A stretch of 64,000 bases of DNA, taken from the NCBI GenBank assembly GCA_036752905.1, contig DAIORT010000004.1, positions 52,911-116,910 on the forward strand, read 5' to 3'. This stretch comes from UBA4877 sp002399345. Its GTDB lineage: Bacteria; Bacillota; Thermoanaerobacteria; Thermoanaerobacterales; UBA4877. A program made the translations under genes and the position numbers. Position 1 is the first letter of the stretch. Every line of letters starts with the position of its first letter. Shown here one piece after another: positions 53,593-61,740 of this stretch. The notes under the pieces were generated by a model that did no database searches, was not told the origin of the DNA, and saw nothing but the letters and a program-made list of their open reading frames with translations.

Positions 53593-54882
53593 ATGTCAAC
53601 AATAATGGATGTACATGCCCGGGAGATATTGGATTCTAGGGGGAATCCCACAGTCGAGGTAGAGGTTCTCCTTGAAGATGGAGTAATTGGAAGGGCATCG
53701 GTTCCCTCCGGTGCGTCCACAGGCAGTTTCGAAGCAGTGGAATTAAGGGACGGCGATAAAACACGTTATAACGGCAAGGGTGTTTTAAAAGCGGTAGAAA
53801 ATGTCAATGAAATTATGGCTCCCGAACTTGTCGGTCTTGATGCGATTGATCAAGTATATATTGATAAACTCTTAAAGAAAATAGACGGTACTCCAAATAA
53901 AGGCAAGCTGGGTGCTAATGCAATGTTAGGTGTATCGCTGGCCTGTGCGCATGCAGCGGCGAATGAACTGGATGTGCCGTTATACAGGTATTTTGGTGGT
54001 GTGAATGCCAGGGTGCTTCCTGTGCCGATGATGAACATATTGAACGGTGGAAAACATGCCGATAACAACGTTGATATACAAGAATTTATGATAATGCCGG
54101 TGGGTGCACAGTCATTTGCAGAGGCACTCAGGATTGGTGCCGAAGTGTTTCACTCACTTAAGGATGTTCTCACTTCAGACGGCCTTGCAACGACAGTAGG
54201 TGACGAGGGAGGTTTTGCACCGAACCTGACATCTAATGAGGAAGCACTAAAAGTTATAGTAGAGGCCATAGAAAAAGCCGATTATAAGCCGGGGGTAGAT
54301 GTTGGACTTGCCATTGATATAGCTTCGTCAGAACTTTATAGTGAAGACGGCAAATATCATTTTGATGGTGAGGGTTTGGTAAGAAATTCGGAAGAATTAA
54401 TTACCTATTATGAAGATCTGATATCCAGATATCCTATATTTTCAATTGAGGACGGTATGGCTGAAGAAGATTGGGATGGCTGGAAGATGCTTACCGATAG
54501 ATTAGGCGGCAAGGTACAGCTTGTGGGAGACGATCTGTTTGTTACAAATACCGAAAGGCTGGGTAAGGGTATTGAGCTTGGAGTAGCAAACTCCATACTT
54601 ATAAAAGTAAACCAGATAGGTACTCTTACGGAGACCATGGAGGCAATAAAAATGGCGGAGAGAGCAGGATATACTGCCGTAATATCGCACCGTTCGGGAG
54701 AAACCGAGGATACAACCATTGCAGATCTTGTTGTTGGAATGAATACGGGATTTATAAAATCAGGTGCTCCTTCAAGAACGGAAAGGGTCGCAAAATATAA
54801 TCAGCTTTTGAGGATTGAGGAAGAGCTGGGAGAAACGGCGGATTTTCTTGGCTTAGCTGCTTTTTATAACTTGAAACAATAA
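53593..54882 (+). CDS. eno: Enolase
   Basis: 429 residues. ILDSRGNPTVEVEVLLEDG, GASTGSFEAVELRDGD, MPVGAQSFAEALRIGAEVFH, IEDGMAEEDWDGWK, LVGDDLFVTN and VISHRSGETEDTTIADL (catalytic Lys/His surroundings) are present. Dehydrates 2-phosphoglycerate to PEP. Last gene of the cggR operon, starting three bases after gpmI. A double hairpin follows it. Confidence 0.97.
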   Translation: MSTIMDVHAREILDSRGNPTVEVEVLLEDGVIGRASVPSGASTGSFEAVELRDGDKTRYNGKGVLKAVENVNEIMAPELVGLDAIDQVYIDKLLKKIDGTPNKGKLGANAMLGVSLACAHAAANELDVPLYRYFGGVNARVLPVPMMNILNGGKHADNNVDIQEFMIMPVGAQSFAEALRIGAEVFHSLKDVLTSDGLATTVGDEGGFAPNLTSNEEALKVIVEAIEKADYKPGVDVGLAIDIASSELYSEDGKYHFDGEGLVRNSEELITYYEDLISRYPIFSIEDGMAEEDWDGWKMLTDRLGGKVQLVGDDLFVTNTERLGKGIELGVANSILIKVNQIGTLTETMEAIKMAERAGYTAVISHRSGETEDTTIADLVVGMNTGFIKSGAPSRTERVAKYNQLLRIEEELGETADFLGLAAFYNLKQ

Positions 54883-54900
54883 TAAGTGTGTAATTATATA

Positions 54901-54982
54901 AAAGTGTGCCATACACTTTGGCTTAAATCATTAAAAAGTATGCCATAAAATGGGCCATGAGATGTCTGGGCCCATTTTATGG
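54901..54982 (+). terminator. Two hairpins ending the glycolytic operon
   Basis: A small hairpin AAAGTGT / ACACTTT (54901-54907 with 54913-54919) is followed by a strong 14-bp stem (54943-54956 with 54969-54982) and a 12-base loop. The T run after the second is short. Confidence 0.7.
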
Positions 54983-55050
54983 TTGTAAATTTAATAATAT
55001 TGTGCTAAAATATTTACATCAGACTAAAAATAGTGAGAGGTGGGGTAAGA

Positions 55051-55284
55051 TTGATTACAGCTTTGAAGATAATACATCTTATAATAGCTATCGTACTGAC
55101 CTTTACAGTATTATTACAGTCTTCTAAAGATCCCGGAGTACAGGGTACGGTCGCAGGGGGCGCGGAAAGCTTATTCGGCAAAAATAGAGCAAGAACTTTG
55201 GATGCTACATTGGGAAGGCTGACTGCTATATTTGCTGTTGCTTTTATTGTAACGTCTGTAGTTCTTACTATAATATTGAGATAA
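55051..55284 (+). CDS. secG: Preprotein translocase subunit SecG
   Basis: 77 residues with two transmembrane helices around the conserved loop LLQSSKDPGVQGTVAGGAES and LFGKNRARTLDATLGRLT, the SecG signature. It supports SecYE in protein export. The start is TTG 55051 with GAGGTGGGG upstream; a GTG at 55033 lies before that site. secG next to rnr and smpB is a common order in Firmicutes; here hppA and an HD protein are inserted between. Confidence 0.92.
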   Translation: MITALKIIHLIIAIVLTFTVLLQSSKDPGVQGTVAGGAESLFGKNRARTLDATLGRLTAIFAVAFIVTSVVLTIILR

Positions 55285-55317
55285 TTTAAATATATTATTT
55301 TATAGAGGAGGGCAAAA

Positions 55318-57276
55318 ATGGGCTTTTTATACCTTGCACCGGTAGCTGGTGCGTTAGCCCTTGTATTTGCATATTATCAGGCTACTCGTGTATTGAGAGA
55401 GGATGCAGGCAATTCCAGGATGCAGGAACTTTCTGATTTTATACATGAGGGCGCTATGGCTTTTCTTAGCCGCGAGTACAGGGTTATTGCAATATTCATG
55501 GTTGTTATGGTTTTGATATTGGGTTTTGTTATAAACTGGCTTACCGCACTTTGTTTTGTTGTGGGTGGACTATTTTCTGTTTTATCAGGTTACATAGGTA
55601 TGAGTGTGGCTACCAGGGCTAATGCCAGAACTACTAATGCTGCTCAAAGCAATATGAGCAAAGCATTAAATGTAGCTTTCTCCGGCGGGTCCGTTATGGG
55701 AATGGCTGTTGTTGGGCTCGGCTTGTTAGGACTAGGTGTATTGTATATGATCTTTAAAGATCCTGATATAATCACCGGTTACAGCTTAGGTGCCAGTTCT
55801 ATAGCCTTGTTTGCCAGAGTCGGCGGCGGTATTTATACAAAGGCTGCAGATGTAGGTGCGGATCTGGTAGGTAAGGTCGAAGTGGGAATACCTGAGGATG
55901 ACCCGAGAAATCCTGCTGTCATAGCCGACAATGTAGGAGATAACGTAGGCGATGTGGCCGGAATGGGTGCAGATCTTTTTGAGTCTTATGTAGGATCTAT
56001 AGTATCAGCTATTACTATAGGTGCCTTGGTTGTTGATAATGTAAATTATGTTTTGTTCCCGTTTTATATTTCAGGAATAGGTATATTAGCTTCTATTATA
56101 GGAAGTATGTTCGTAAGGAGTAGTGACAACAGTAATCCACAGAAGTCATTAATGATGGGTACATATACAAGTAATATCATCGTTGTTATTGCGACTTTTA
56201 TACTTAGCAAGATGATGTTTGGAAATCTAAATGCTTTATGGGCGATTCTTACCGGGCTTGTGGTAGGAATAGCTATAGGAGAGATAACGGAGTATTATAC
56301 GTCCGCTGATTATAAACCGGTAAAGCATATAGCAAAGCAGTCGGAGACCGGTGCAGGTACGACAATTATTAGCGGCCTGGCCGTTGGCATGACATCCACG
56401 GCATTTCCACTGATACTGATTGCGGCGGCCACAATTCTTGCATATAAGTTTATGGGCGTATATGGGATTGCCCTTTCAGCAGTCGGTATGCTTGCCACCA
56501 CGGGCATGACCGTCTCAGTAGATTCATATGGACCTATTGCCGATAATGCTGGTGGTATTGCTGAAATGGCGGATATGCCTGAAGATGTGAGGGATATTAC
56601 AGACCAGCTGGATTCGGTAGGTAATACGACAGCAGCCATAGGCAAAGGGTATGCAATTGGTTCTGCAGCGTTAACGGCTTTGTCGCTTTTTAATTCATAT
56701 TGCCAAGTGGTTGGACTTGAGTCGATCGACTTGCTTAATCCTTATGTAATCGCAGGTCTGTTCATAGGCGGCATGTTGCCGTATCTGTTTGCATCTATGA
56801 CAATGGAGGCTGTCAGTAAGGCGGCTTTTAAGATGATAGAAGAGGTAAGACATCAGTTTAAGGAAATACCCGGCATAATGGAAGGCAGTGGTAAGCCGGA
56901 TTATGGCAGCTGTGTTTCAATAAGTACTGATGCCGCAATAAAAGAAATGATTTTACCCGGCTTGATTGCCGTAATAGCACCGATATTGGTAGGAGTCCTG
57001 TTGGGAAAGGAAGCCTTAGGCGGTTTGCTCACCGGAGCCGTGGTGACGGGTGTACTTATGGCAATACAAATGGCTAACTCGGGTGGAGCTTGGGATAATG
57101 CTAAAAAGTATATTGAAGAGGGTAACCACGGTGGTAAGGGAAGCGAGGCTCATAAGGCTGCAGTAGTTGGTGATACCGTCGGTGATCCGTTTAAGGACAC
57201 GTCCGGCCCTTCTTTGAATATTTTGATTAAATTGATGACAATTGTTTCGTTGGTTTTTGCACCTCTCTTTTTATAG
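55318..57276 (+). CDS. hppA: Membrane-bound ion-pumping pyrophosphatase, K+-dependent type
   Basis: 652 residues with about 15 hydrophobic segments. The pyrophosphate site is seen in GGGIYTKAADVGADLVGKVE, IPEDDPRNPAVIADNVGDNV and GDVAGMGADLFESY, with a second acidic set near DNAGGIAEMADMPEDVRDIT and GDTVGDPFKDTSGPSLN. Alanine in GNTTAAIGKGYAIG marks the K+-dependent class by family rule; whether it pumps H+ or Na+ I cannot tell. It saves energy from PPi. GAGGAGGG precedes ATG. Confidence 0.95.
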   Translation: MGFLYLAPVAGALALVFAYYQATRVLREDAGNSRMQELSDFIHEGAMAFLSREYRVIAIFMVVMVLILGFVINWLTALCFVVGGLFSVLSGYIGMSVATRANARTTNAAQSNMSKALNVAFSGGSVMGMAVVGLGLLGLGVLYMIFKDPDIITGYSLGASSIALFARVGGGIYTKAADVGADLVGKVEVGIPEDDPRNPAVIADNVGDNVGDVAGMGADLFESYVGSIVSAITIGALVVDNVNYVLFPFYISGIGILASIIGSMFVRSSDNSNPQKSLMMGTYTSNIIVVIATFILSKMMFGNLNALWAILTGLVVGIAIGEITEYYTSADYKPVKHIAKQSETGAGTTIISGLAVGMTSTAFPLILIAAATILAYKFMGVYGIALSAVGMLATTGMTVSVDSYGPIADNAGGIAEMADMPEDVRDITDQLDSVGNTTAAIGKGYAIGSAALTALSLFNSYCQVVGLESIDLLNPYVIAGLFIGGMLPYLFASMTMEAVSKAAFKMIEEVRHQFKEIPGIMEGSGKPDYGSCVSISTDAAIKEMILPGLIAVIAPILVGVLLGKEALGGLLTGAVVTGVLMAIQMANSGGAWDNAKKYIEEGNHGGKGSEAHKAAVVGDTVGDPFKDTSGPSLNILIKLMTIVSLVFAPLFL

Positions 57277-57279
57277 AAT

Positions 57280-57302
57280 GCACCGGGAGGTGCTTTTTTT
57301 AA
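57280..57302 (+). terminator. Terminator of hppA
   Basis: Stem GCACC / GGTGC (57280-57284 with 57289-57293), tetraloop GGGA, then seven T residues. Confidence 0.85.
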
Positions 57303-57366
57303 ATTTGTAGTGTTGAGCTGATTTTTATTATAATATTTGTAACATAATAATATGGGGGCGACTAAG

Positions 57367-57918
57367 TTGGACAGAGAAGAAGCATTACAAAAAATACAAG
57401 ACCATGTTTCCAAAGAGAGCTTGATTGATCATATGATTGCCACTGAAGCAATAATGAGGGGTCTGGCAAAAAAGCTGGGTCAGGATGAGGACAAATGGGC
57501 GTTAACAGGGCTCCTTCATGACATCGATTATGAACAGACGGCGGATGACCCGGAATCTCATAGTTTAATCGGTGCCGAGATGCTCGAGAATTTGGGTTTG
57601 GAAGATGAAGTGATACATGCTGTAAGGGCTCATAATGATGTACACGGTATCGAGAGGGAGAGTCTTTTGGATAAGGCTTTATATGCGGCAGACCCTCTTT
57701 CAGGTTTGATTACAGCGACGGCTAAGGTGATGCCGTCAAAGAAGCTGAAGGATGTTAAGGTAAAGTCCATAAAGAAGAAATTTAAGGATAAATCGTTTGC
57801 ACGAGGGGCAGGCAGGGAACAAATAAATACTTGTACAGAACTTGGTATAACATTGGATGATTTTTTTGAAATTGCATTGGAGGAGATGAAAAAAGCGGCC
57901 GGAGAGCTCGGCTTATAA
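57367..57918 (+). CDS. HD-domain (HDIG) phosphohydrolase-like protein
   Basis: About 183 residues. Metal ligands of the HD superfamily are visible: His in LIDHMIATEA, LLHDIDYEQ (HD pair), ESHSLIGAEML and VRAHNDVHG, with a later DKALYAADPLSGL. The compact one-domain form is common in Clostridia; substrate unknown, perhaps a nucleotide. TTG 57367 has GGGGG eight bases upstream; an ATG at 57352 has no site before it. rnr begins five bases after the stop. Confidence 0.85.
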   Translation: MDREEALQKIQDHVSKESLIDHMIATEAIMRGLAKKLGQDEDKWALTGLLHDIDYEQTADDPESHSLIGAEMLENLGLEDEVIHAVRAHNDVHGIERESLLDKALYAADPLSGLITATAKVMPSKKLKDVKVKSIKKKFKDKSFARGAGREQINTCTELGITLDDFFEIALEEMKKAAGELGL

Positions 57919-57923
57919 CGTTT

Positions 57924-60044
57924 ATGAAAATAAAAGATAGTATAATTGAGTACATGGGGGAAGAATCGTACAGACCTATGAGTTTGGATGATATTATGGC
58001 ATCCTTCGATATTGATAAGAGTGAGAAAAAGCGGACGGAAAAGATATTAAAGGATTTGGAAAAGGAAGGCAGGATCATCAAAAACAGCAAGGGTTTGTAT
58101 GGACTTCCCCAGCATATGGATATGATTGCAGGCACCGTCCAAGGCAACGAAAAGGGATTCGGATTCTTTCTAAGGGATGATGGCGAGGAAGATGTTTTTA
58201 TACCTTCCTCAAGCATGAATGGTGCCATGGATGGGGACAGGGTAATTTTAAAGTTGACGAGAAAAAATGAAAGCCGGAGAAAACAAGAAGGAGAGGTTGT
58301 AAGGATACTAAGCAGGGCCGTGACTAAGGTGATAGGCAGGTTTGAGTATAATAACAATTACGGTTTTGTTGTTGCTGATGATAAGAGGATGTATTATGAT
58401 GTGTTTATACCCAAGCATGCGTTTAACGGAGCCAAAAATGGTTGTAAGGTTGTAGCCGAGATCACAAAATATCCGCAGCCGCGAAGAAATCCTGAAGGCT
58501 GTATTGTTGAAATACTCGGTAATGAGAATGACATTGAGACAGAGATAATGGCTATAATTAAGACGCATGACTTGAATGTGGAGTTTCCCGATAAGGTGAT
58601 GAGACAGGCTGAAAGTATGACAGACAAGGTTACGGAGGAAGAAACAAGAGGCAGGCTGGATTTGACACAAGAAAACATTGTAACCATAGATGGCGAAGAT
58701 GCCAAGGATTTTGATGATGCCGTGTCTGTGAAAAAGTTGGACAACGGCAATTATCAGCTGGGTGTCCATATTGCCGATGTGACTCATTATGTTAAGGAGA
58801 AATCTGTCATTGACAAAGAGGCAAAAAAAAGAGGGACCAGTGTATATATTCCCGGACGTGTCATACCAATGCTGCCGTTTAAATTATCTGATGGTTTGTG
58901 CAGCCTTCGACCCGGTGAAGTCAGGCTGACTTTAAGTTGTATAATGGAAATAGATGCACAGGGTGATGTATTAAAATATGATATAGAGGAGAGTGTAATA
59001 AAGAGCAAGGAAAGAATGACTTACAACCAGGTATATAGCATACTGGAGGGTAATGATAAGTCTCTTTTGGAGAGATACAACTACCTTGTTAATGACTTCA
59101 TGCTTATGAAAGAACTGGCTACTATATTGCATAAGAAAAGATTAAAAGGTGGAAGTATTGAGTTTGAGATACCGGAAACAAGTGTAATTTTGGATGAAAA
59201 AGGCTATCCAGTTGATATAACTAAAAAAGAAAGAAATATGGCACACCTGATAATTGAGGAGTTTATGCTTGCATGCAATGAAACGATAGCCGAGCATGTT
59301 TATTGGTTACGCTATCCATTTATATACAGGATACATGAGGACCCCGACACGGAAAAGCTGTTTGAGTTCAACAGATTCGTCAGCAATTTTGGATTAAGCA
59401 TTAAAGGCCTGGCCAGTGGTAAAGTACATCCTCGAGCGTTACAGGTTTTATTAAACAAAGTTAAGGATAAACCTGAGGAAATGGTAATAAGTAACCTGCT
59501 TCTGCGGTCACTAAAACAGGCAAAATATTCCAAAGAATATTTTCCTCATTTTGCTCTTGCCGTGAAATATTATACACATTTTACATCGCCTATTAGAAGA
59601 TACCCAGATCTTCAGATACACAGAATAATAAAGGATATAATAAATAACAGGATGAATGCGAAGAGAATAAAATTTTATGACAAGATCCTCGATAAGGTAG
59701 CTGAAACAAGTACAAAAATGGAGAGAGTTGCTCAGGTTACTGAAAGGGATTGCGATGATCTGGAGAAAGCCGTATATATGAAAGATAAGATTGGGATGGT
59801 CTATGAAGGCGTTATATCAGGTATCACTCATTTCGGTTTCTTTGTAGAACTTAACAATACTGTAGAGGGACTGGTCACTTTAAGCAGCATGAAGGACGAT
59901 TATTATCATTATATAGAAGAGCAACATATTTTGCTGGGAGAACATACTAAAAAAATTTTTAATATAGGAGATAAGGTCAGGATTAAGGTATCAGCAGTAA
60001 ATGTATCACGACGGCAGATTGATTTTTCATTGGATGATGAGTAA
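57924..60044 (+). CDS. rnr: Ribonuclease R
   Basis: 706 residues. A winged-helix N-terminus, cold-shock domains (GTVQGNEKGFGFFLRDDGEE), the RNB catalytic domain (TIDGEDAKDFDDAVSVKKLD, PVDITKKERNMAHLIIEEFM, HFTSPIRRYPDLQIHRII) and a C-terminal S1 domain (GVISGITHFGFFVELNNTVE). It degrades structured RNA 3' to 5' and works with tmRNA/SmpB on stalled messages, which are encoded next. Ribosome binding is weak (GAGAGC, far upstream), possibly coupled to the HD gene. Confidence 0.95.
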   Translation: MKIKDSIIEYMGEESYRPMSLDDIMASFDIDKSEKKRTEKILKDLEKEGRIIKNSKGLYGLPQHMDMIAGTVQGNEKGFGFFLRDDGEEDVFIPSSSMNGAMDGDRVILKLTRKNESRRKQEGEVVRILSRAVTKVIGRFEYNNNYGFVVADDKRMYYDVFIPKHAFNGAKNGCKVVAEITKYPQPRRNPEGCIVEILGNENDIETEIMAIIKTHDLNVEFPDKVMRQAESMTDKVTEEETRGRLDLTQENIVTIDGEDAKDFDDAVSVKKLDNGNYQLGVHIADVTHYVKEKSVIDKEAKKRGTSVYIPGRVIPMLPFKLSDGLCSLRPGEVRLTLSCIMEIDAQGDVLKYDIEESVIKSKERMTYNQVYSILEGNDKSLLERYNYLVNDFMLMKELATILHKKRLKGGSIEFEIPETSVILDEKGYPVDITKKERNMAHLIIEEFMLACNETIAEHVYWLRYPFIYRIHEDPDTEKLFEFNRFVSNFGLSIKGLASGKVHPRALQVLLNKVKDKPEEMVISNLLLRSLKQAKYSKEYFPHFALAVKYYTHFTSPIRRYPDLQIHRIIKDIINNRMNAKRIKFYDKILDKVAETSTKMERVAQVTERDCDDLEKAVYMKDKIGMVYEGVISGITHFGFFVELNNTVEGLVTLSSMKDDYYHYIEEQHILLGEHTKKIFNIGDKVRIKVSAVNVSRRQIDFSLDDE

Positions 60045-60110
60045 ACCTCAAGGCTTGACAAACAACTTATCCCTGTTATAATATAAAGACGTGGTGAGGG
60101 GGTAATCCTT

Positions 60111-60572
60111 ATAGAAGCAATCAAGATCATTGCCCAAAATAAAAAAGCATTTCATGATTATTTTATAGAAGATACTTATGAAGCGGGTATTGTTCTTTCC
60201 GGAACGGAGGTAAAATCCATACGTTTAGGGAAGGTTAGCATACGGGATTGTTATGCAAGGATAGAAAAAGGCGAGGCTATCTTAATTAATATGCATATAA
60301 GCCCTTATGATAAAGGCAATATATATAATAAAGATCCATTGCGATCCAGAAAGCTTTTGCTTCATAAGCGTGAAATATCAAAACTTGCCGGGTATATATC
60401 CAGAGGCGGATTCACATTGGTTCCGACAAAGATATATTTTAAAGAAGGCCTGGTTAAAGTCGAGATAGCCGTAGCGAAAGGTAAAAAGCTCTACGACAAG
60501 CGAGAAGCCATAGCCGAGAAGGCATTAAAAAGAGAGACGGAAAGAAAATTCAAGATTAAAAACCTCCAATAA
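60111..60572 (+). CDS. smpB: SsrA-binding protein SmpB, non-standard start codon
   Basis: About 153 residues, normal length. KAFHDYFIEDTYEAGIVLSG, TEVKSIRLGKVSIRDCYARI and HKREISKLAGYISRGG are SmpB signatures; the tail is Lys/Arg-rich. SmpB binds tmRNA and carries it to stalled ribosomes. The frame is open from 60087 but has no ATG, GTG or TTG before the conserved start. ATA at 60111 (ATA GAA GCA ATC AAG) lies eight bases after GAGGGGG and is the best initiator; ATC at 60105 is the other choice. The first ATG (60291) would lose a third of the protein. ssrA follows. Confidence 0.85.
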   Translation: MEAIKIIAQNKKAFHDYFIEDTYEAGIVLSGTEVKSIRLGKVSIRDCYARIEKGEAILINMHISPYDKGNIYNKDPLRSRKLLLHKREISKLAGYISRGGFTLVPTKIYFKEGLVKVEIAVAKGKKLYDKREAIAEKALKRETERKFKIKNLQ

Positions 60573-60577
60573 ATATG

Positions 60578-60930
60578 GGGGCGTGCAGGATTCGACGGGG
60601 GTACTTGAGATGTGAACAGCGGGTCGAGGTTCCATCAGCTCGTTAAACGGTGGGCATAAATATAAACGCAGACGATAATTTAGCTTTAGCTGCTTAGTTT
60701 AAATAAGTAGCCGTCCACTTCAGGCTACCCGCCACCTGAATGTTGGGCGTCGACGCGGCGGGGAACGGTCCTGCCAAAGCTTTGAGACAGGATTGTATTT
60801 ATGAAGCTAGCCGGCCCGGAATCTTGTTCCTGGGAGTTCGGTGAGGCGAATACCAAAACAGGAAATGCACCCGGAGAAGTTTATGTTGGGGTACCTTCGG
60901 ACGGGGGTTCGATTCCCCCCGCCTCCACCA
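60578..60930 (+). ncRNA. ssrA: Transfer-messenger RNA
   Basis: 353 nt. The 5' end GGGGGCGTGCAGGATTCGAC and the 3' end GGTTCGATTCCCCCCGCCTCCACCA-type T arm form the tRNA-like part; GGGGGCG (60578-60584) pairs with CGCCTCC (60920-60926) and CCA is encoded. The tag frame starts at GCA 60668 and reads ADDNLALAA, then TAG (60695-60697). Pseudoknot stems fill the rest. It rescues stalled ribosomes with SmpB, the gene just upstream. Confidence 0.96.
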
Positions 60931-60959
60931 TACATAAGGAATAAATTCGATATACTAAT

Positions 60960-60985
60960 AAAGCCCCTTGATTAAAAGGGGCTTT
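60960..60985 (+). terminator. Terminator of ssrA
   Basis: 10-bp stem AAAGCCCCTT / AAGGGGCTTT (60960-60969 with 60976-60985) with a six-base loop; ends in T residues. Confidence 0.82.
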
Positions 60986-61074
60986 GCTTATGTCGGTGTT
61001 TTTAGGCACCAGCTGGTGTCTTTTTTATACTCAAAACAGGTAATAATTCTAGATACGGATACGATATAGTAAAC

Positions 61075-61103
61075 TTGTACATCTATACATAATTTGTTAA
61101 AAT
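61075..61103 (+). promoter_or_regulatory. Promoter of the small toxin-like gene
   Basis: -35 TTGTAC (61075-61080), 17-base spacer, -10 TAAAAT (61098-61103). The expected start point is about 61110, at AAGGTAATCGG. Confidence 0.65.
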
Positions 61104-61167
61104 AAAGCTAAGGTAATCGGAGTAACGCAGGTGTGGTTGTCACTTCCTAGTAAGGGAGGTGATGCTT

Positions 61168-61254
61168 ATGATGAATACATATGAAACACTAACTTTAATG
61201 ATAGCGTTTGGAATGTTGATCATAGCAATTCTGGGTTTTCCCAGAAAAAAATAA
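61168..61254 (+). CDS. Small holin-like membrane toxin (type I toxin-like)
   Basis: 28 residues, read MMNTYETLTLMIAFGMLIIA followed by ILGFPRKK. One hydrophobic helix and a basic tail match the putative holin-like toxin group of Firmicutes (TxpA/BsrG-like size and shape), whose short conserved start is YExLxLMIxFG. AAGGGAGGTGATG lies just before the ATG, a strong binding site. A convergent antisense promoter and terminator lie at its 3' side. Toxicity is inferred from family and layout. Confidence 0.78.
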   Translation: MMNTYETLTLMIAFGMLIIAILGFPRKK

Positions 61255-61335
61255 CCGCCCTGTCGTAACCAAGGCGGTTTAGAATTATCTTTTAAGCTGT
61301 TTTGGCAACCACATTTTGTGGTGCCGATTACCTTT
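61245..61335 (-). ncRNA. Candidate antisense RNA (antitoxin)
   Basis: Minus-strand unit of about 90 nt. Promoter: -35 TTTACT (61369-61364), 16-base spacer, extended -10 TGATATAAT (61350-61342). Transcript would start near 61335. Terminator: AACCGCC / GGCGGTT (61279-61273 with 61259-61253) followed by seven T residues on this strand (61251-61245). It overlaps the 3' end of the toxin message, as in TxpA/RatA and BsrG/SR4 pairs. No transcript data; structure only. Confidence 0.65.
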
Positions 61336-61341
61336 ATTTAT

Positions 61342-61369
61342 ATTATATCATAAAGGGTATAAAAGTAAA
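61342..61369 (-). promoter_or_regulatory. Promoter of the candidate antisense RNA
   Basis: TTTACT, 16 bases, TATAAT with a TG dinucleotide one base before the -10 (extended -10). The strongest promoter-like sequence in this intergenic area. Confidence 0.7.
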
Positions 61370-61524
61370 CATCAATATTTTTATTACAAATTAAAAATGG
61401 AACTGTGGTTAAAGCCTGTTGGATTTGTTGTAACAAAAATTTGGGGATATATTCTTAATATATGTATAGAACATAGGTTACAAGAAAATTTACCTATGTT
61501 TTTTAATTAGATAAGGAGGACAAG

Positions 61525-61740
61525 ATGGATAAACTTTGTATTGTAGATAGATTTGAAGATGATTATGCAGTAATAGAATATGGTGAGCTTTCGTTTAATT
61601 TCCCAAAAGAATTATTACCAATGCATATTAATGAGGGGGATGTTCTTGATTTCCATATTATAGTGGATACTGACATGACAATAAAGCGCAGCAAAAAAAT
61701 AAAAACTAAGATGGATCAGGTGTTTAAGAATGAAGATTAA
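61525..61740 (+). CDS. DUF3006 family protein
   Basis: 71 residues starting MDKLCIVDRFEDDYAVIEYG, with a strand-rich small domain (FPKELLPMHINEGDVLDFHI) that matches DUF3006. Members are often encoded directly before a ComEC-like MBL-fold hydrolase, as here, where the genes overlap by 11 bases. Function unknown. ATAAGGAGGACAAG gives a strong ribosome binding site. Confidence 0.85.
   Translation: MDKLCIVDRFEDDYAVIEYGELSFNFPKELLPMHINEGDVLDFHIIVDTDMTIKRSKKIKTKMDQVFKNED

Noticed and set aside
61316..61510. 64-codon plus-strand frame after the toxin-like gene
   Set aside because: No ribosome site, AT-rich with an ill-matched composition, and it overlaps the minus-strand promoter and antisense RNA region.
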